64,000 bases of DNA, from the NCBI RefSeq assembly GCF_000250655.1, contig NC_016935.1, positions 1,134,001-1,198,000 on the forward strand. Direction: 5' to 3'. Source of the DNA: Paenibacillus mucilaginosus 3016 (lineage in GTDB: Bacteria > Bacillota > Bacilli > Paenibacillales > NBRC-103111). Below the pieces are notes generated by a model that worked only from the letters and a program-made list of their open reading frames with translations, was not told where the DNA came from and searched no databases. Shown piece by piece: positions 61,954 to 64,000 of the stretch (position 1 is the first letter of the stretch; each line of letters starts with the position of its first letter). The translations under genes were made by a program, and so were the position numbers.

Positions 61954-62943
61954 TCAGTTTCCAAATTCCGCATTCGGGTATACATACGGGGTTTTGGCGG
62001 GTTCCGCCTTCTCCACCTTCTCCACCTGCAGCTGCATGATGTCCATATCGTTGAACTTCGTCTTGCGTATCGTTCCCGTCACGGTTACCCAGCTGTCCGC
62101 CGCGAGCGTCTCGGCCCGGGCGTACTCGGCGAGCACGCCGAACGGGGCGGCATCGGCGGAGCAGCATTGGATCGAGAAGCGGCCGACGACGAACTGCTTC
62201 GGGGTCATCTCGTCCTGGCGGTAGACGAAGCCCGTCAACTGCAGCTTCCTGCCGACGAATTGGTCCAGATACAGGTCCAGGGTCGTCAGCGTCTCCATGT
62301 AGAGATCCTCGCGTATCGTGATCAGCTTCTGGTTGTAGAGCTCTTTGGCCTGCTTGGCGTAATGCTGGGTGAACTTGTCGGCAGGGAAGAGGGCGTCGAG
62401 CGCATCTCCTGTTCCGGCAGCGGGATCAGGGGCTGCAGGCGAAGCTGCACTGTCGGGTGTGCCTGTACCGGTTCCGGCGGACGGCGGTGCGGCTTCCGGA
62501 GACGGGGCGGGCAGTGCCGCCCGGTCGGCCCCCGCTTCAGCACGGCTCTCCTTGACGGCGCTGGCGCTGCTGAGGTTCATGCCCTTCTTGTCGGCCAGCG
62601 AGCTGCCCATAGAGGCGTCGGGGAGCAGGAACCCGAGCGCCAGCGGCAGAGCGAACAGTCCGTAGACCACCGTATTCTTGAGCAGGGAGCGGGAGGGGGT
62701 GTGGTCATGATCGCACCCGCAGTCCTCGGCGGAGCTGCCCCGGAACATCCGGATCGCAAGATAGAGCTGATAGGCCGCCACCGCATAGAGCACGAGGGCC
62801 GACCATTTCACGTAGTCCACCATCCGCGGGGCGATGTAGAGAAGGATGAGCTCGCTGCGGACCAGATAGGCGATATAGACGGCAAAGCCGAGAAGGATCA
62901 GCGTTTTGAGCAGATGATGAAGGCCAAGCGTTCGGGAAGACAT
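61954..62943 (-). CDS. TIGR03943/DUF1980 family membrane protein (YcgQ-like)
   Basis: 329 residues from the ATG at 62943. Three N-terminal membrane segments with a CGCDHDHTPS loop, a long Pro/Ala/Gly linker (~145-195), then a C-terminal OB-like domain (KLQLTGFVYRQDEM, QFVVGRFSIQCCSADAAPFG, DSWVTVTG). Always found beside a YcgR-type permease, as here, 46 bp downstream of it. Suspected to be a subunit of a transport system; substrate unknown. Cys and His suggest metal. Confidence 0.88.
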   Translation of the reverse strand: MSSRTLGLHHLLKTLILLGFAVYIAYLVRSELILLYIAPRMVDYVKWSALVLYAVAAYQLYLAIRMFRGSSAEDCGCDHDHTPSRSLLKNTVVYGLFALPLALGFLLPDASMGSSLADKKGMNLSSASAVKESRAEAGADRAALPAPSPEAAPPSAGTGTGTPDSAASPAAPDPAAGTGDALDALFPADKFTQHYAKQAKELYNQKLITIREDLYMETLTTLDLYLDQFVGRKLQLTGFVYRQDEMTPKQFVVGRFSIQCCSADAAPFGVLAEYARAETLAADSWVTVTGTIRKTKFNDMDIMQLQVEKVEKAEPAKTPYVYPNAEFGN

Positions 62944-62989
62944 TCGTTGGATTCGCTCCTTTGGTAGGGAATGGTGCCCCGGCGGTCCG

Positions 62990-64000
62990 CTACAGGATGA
63001 AGGCCTGGAAGGCCAGGGAGACGCCGAGGACAATGAAGGCCGTCAGGACGGACAAGAGCAGGACGAACCTCGCCCGGAAAGCCGAGAGAAGCATCAGCGT
63101 GCTCTTCATGTCGATCATCGGCCCGAACACGAGGAACGTGAGCAGGGACCCTGCCGAGAACGTCGTAGCGAAGGACGAGGCGACGAAGGCGTCCGAGGTG
63201 GAGCACAGCGACAGCACGAAGGCGAGCCCCATCATGAAGAGATGCGAGGAGAGCTCGCCCTGCCCGATCGACACCAGGCTTTCCCGGTCGAGCACGGTCT
63301 GGATCGCGGCCGTCAGGAAGGCGCCGAAGATGAGATATTTGCCCATATCGAAAAATTCGTCGGAAGCGTGCCCGAATACGGAGAGGGCGCGCATGATTCT
63401 GCTTCCGGAAGCAGGCGCCCCGTGAGCATGGTGATGGTCATGATGGTGGTCGTGATGATGGTCGTGGCCGTGGTGCCCCCTGTGGCTGTGCCCGTGGGAA
63501 TGATGCGTGTGGCCGCAGCTTCCGTCTTCGCAGTGCCCGTGCGCATCAGGATTGTGGGCCTGTACGACGGCTGCGGCGCTGTCCGGAGGATGTCCCGCTG
63601 CCGAACGCAGCGGATTGCGCTTCACGAAGCGGTACACGAGCAGGCCGACGGCGGCGGCTGTGATGAAGGCCATCCCCATCCGGGAATAGGCGATCTCGGG
63701 GCGGCTGCGGAACGCCATATACGTCGACGCGTAGACCACCGGGTTGATGATGGGCCCGGCGAGGATGAAGACGACCGCCACGTAGGCGGGCATTCCCTTT
63801 TGCATCAGCCGCCGGATGACGGGGATCATGCCGCACTCGCACAGCGGGAAGATCAGCCCGAGCACGCAGGCGAACAGGATGCCGAGCACGGGGTTCTTCG
63901 GCGTGAAGCGGCGTACGGCCGCCTCGGAGACGAAGCGCTGCAGCAGGGCGGCGACGAATACGCCGAGCAGCACGAACGGCAGGGCTTCCAGGATGATGGA
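62990..64000 (-). CDS. YcgR/YraQ-type permease (DUF318), N terminus outside window
   Basis: At least 336 residues visible, open to the window edge (frame continues as SIILEALPFVLLGVF). Two blocks of membrane helices with the conserved PLCECGMIPVI and SLCSTSDAFVASSF segments, separated by a cytoplasmic or external loop very rich in His (HGHCEDGSCGHTHHSHGHSH and HDHHHDHHH, about 20 His). Likely a two-subunit transporter with the YcgQ-like protein; the His loop suggests a metal substrate or metal sensing. Confidence 0.88.
   Translation of the reverse strand, partial: SIILEALPFVLLGVFVAALLQRFVSEAAVRRFTPKNPVLGILFACVLGLIFPLCECGMIPVIRRLMQKGMPAYVAVVFILAGPIINPVVYASTYMAFRSRPEIAYSRMGMAFITAAAVGLLVYRFVKRNPLRSAAGHPPDSAAAVVQAHNPDAHGHCEDGSCGHTHHSHGHSHRGHHGHDHHHDHHHDHHHAHGAPASGSRIMRALSVFGHASDEFFDMGKYLIFGAFLTAAIQTVLDRESLVSIGQGELSSHLFMMGLAFVLSLCSTSDAFVASSFATTFSAGSLLTFLVFGPMIDMKSTLMLLSAFRARFVLLLSVLTAFIVLGVSLAFQAFIL

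Overview
The window is chromosomal DNA of a high-GC, endospore-forming member of the Bacillales, most likely Paenibacillus or a close relative. This is inferred from spore genes (CotD-like, YjcZ, LytH-like, YunB, YlbJ, an alpha/beta SASP), from B. subtilis-like gene sets (lytH-yunB-lipA-yutD, yycC, amj, ycgQ-ycgR), from strong Gram-positive ribosome binding sites with frequent TTG/GTG starts, and from Rho-independent terminators after most units. No rRNA, tRNA, CRISPR array, insertion sequence or prophage was seen. Genes are dense; long antisense reading frames are a by-product of GC-rich codons.

Layout. 1-3.4 kb: end of a sensor kinase, a secreted F510_1955-type protein, a CWB2-like lipoprotein and a Cys-rich copper-storage protein, together a possible copper-response cassette. 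3.5-7.8 kb: MFS transporter, cardiolipin synthase, KtrB-type potassium channel. 7.8-16.3 kb: a cobalamin-riboswitch-controlled cobalt ECF transporter (cbiMNQO), divergent from a five-gene nickel/peptide-type ABC transporter whose last ATPase is frameshifted. 16.3-21.2 kb: CotD-like protein, a large YhgE/Pip membrane protein, YjcZ, a papain-like hydrolase and a hypothetical. 21.4-27.3 kb: a LacI-regulated sugar ABC importer with a GH32 sucrase/fructanase. 27.3-32.3 kb: azoreductase, aldo-keto reductase, AcuI-type oxidoreductase, a 41-aa membrane protein coupled to the lipid II flippase Amj, and a glutaredoxin with PerR/Fur-type boxes. 32.4-37.4 kb: a large NTPase-LuxR regulator divergent from ilvBN, then a CzrA-like metal sensor. 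37.7-46.5 kb: LysR regulator, DinB protein, YunB, LytH-like peptidase, larC2, larC1, larB, lipA, yutD. 46.7-54.7 kb: NAD kinase, PilZ protein, alpha-glucan phosphorylase, YlbJ, truncated haemoglobin, DUF2225 protein, YycC. 54.9-64 kb: frameshifted M3 oligopeptidase, VOC protein, KGG-repeat stress protein, SASP, CapA-like lipoprotein, aldose epimerase and YcgQ/YcgR-type membrane proteins, the last cut by the window edge.

Metal handling is a recurring theme: cobalt ECF transport, a nickel/peptide-type ABC system, LarB/LarC for the nickel-pincer cofactor, copper storage, a CzrA-like sensor and several His-rich tails. The most unusual things found are a family of five related ~45-bp intergenic elements, a larC2 gene detached from larC1 and facing it on the opposite strand, and a perfect 7-1-7 PerR-type box plus a second Fur-family palindrome over the glutaredoxin promoter.
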